Assembly: GCA_019686145.1 (NCBI GenBank)
Contig: JADGHK010000029.1
Span: 1-12,884 of the forward strand
DNA from: Bryobacteraceae bacterium
Lineage (GTDB): Bacteria > Acidobacteriota > Terriglobia > Bryobacterales > Bryobacteraceae
Direction of reading: 5' to 3'
Length of the DNA stretch: 12,884 nucleotides
The notes beneath the pieces are model-generated. The model made no database searches. It was not told the DNA's origin and saw only the letters and a list, made by a program, of their open reading frames with translations. Shown one piece after another: positions 12,785-12,884 of the stretch. The position numbers and the translations under genes were made by a program. Numbering within the stretch: the stretch's first letter is position 1; every line of letters starts with the position of its first letter.

Positions 12785-12884
12785 TTGCGGAGCGAGGATC
12801 GCCTGCGCGCATACGTTTCACGCCCCATGCCAGGGAGAGAAGAAGACAGAGCGCGAGCGTGACTCCCAATGCGTAAATCGCGAG
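12621..12884 (-). CDS. Possible 3' end of a membrane protein gene entering from the right edge
   Basis: On the minus strand an open frame enters from the right edge and runs to a TGA at 12621-12623. Its first visible residues (LAIYALGVTLALCLLLSLAW, then VKRMRAGDPRSA) look like a final transmembrane helix followed by a positively charged cytoplasmic end. The remaining ~60 residues are rich in Arg, Ser and Gln and overlap the end of the MreB-like gene antisense by 164 bp, which is unusual and looks like non-coding translation. A real gene may be present with this end, or the hydrophobic stretch may be a coincidence. No start is visible. Confidence 0.28.
   Translation of the reverse strand, partial: LAIYALGVTLALCLLLSLAWGVKRMRAGDPRSAITPGFEQPAILAHRESACSGQQRQTSWARHKRTLESAFQGKDNRRGRGETPSRP

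Overview
The window is a high-GC bacterial chromosome segment, densely packed on both strands with short gaps and no RNA genes, insertion sequences or CRISPR arrays that I can see. The gene set (Tat-exported sulfatase, Tat-exported enolase-superfamily enzyme, sigma-54 signalling, DUF302, tandem UspA, Rnk, a TopA with many zinc ribbons) fits Acidobacteriota of the Bryobacter/Solibacter type. That placement is an inference from protein style, not a database result.

Left part, housekeeping DNA functions (1-4130): topA (cut by the left edge) lies downstream of dprA on the minus strand, a common pairing. The topA leader carries a near-perfect tandem 14-bp repeat. Divergent to dprA is a small DUF2007-like gene on the plus strand.

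Middle part (4132-6798, minus strand): an exported L-Ala-D/L-Glu (dipeptide) epimerase-like enzyme followed by an exported formylglycine-dependent sulfatase. Both carry twin-arginine signals, so both probably work outside the cytoplasm, perhaps on peptide or sulfated-glycan nutrients.

Right part (6958-12784) is the most interesting. A minus-strand series (DUF302 protein, membrane histidine kinase, NtrC-type sigma-54 activator, tandem universal stress protein) diverges from a plus-strand pair (Rnk-like RNA polymerase-binding protein and a divergent MreB-like actin fold protein). The 243-bp gap between the two arms holds two sigma-54 promoters pointing outward, TGGCACCGGAATTGCA on minus and TGGCACTGGACATGCA on plus, with a dyad between them that could bind the activator. 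A third, TGGCACCGGGCGTGCA, lies in front of the universal stress gene. The pattern TGGCAC-N6-TGCA is shared by all three. This looks like a self-contained, autoregulated sigma-54 stress regulon that controls a transcription modulator, an atypical actin homologue whose nucleotide-binding and catalytic motifs are altered, and two stress proteins. The linkage is read from the sequence. The physiological role (envelope or energy stress) is hypothesis.
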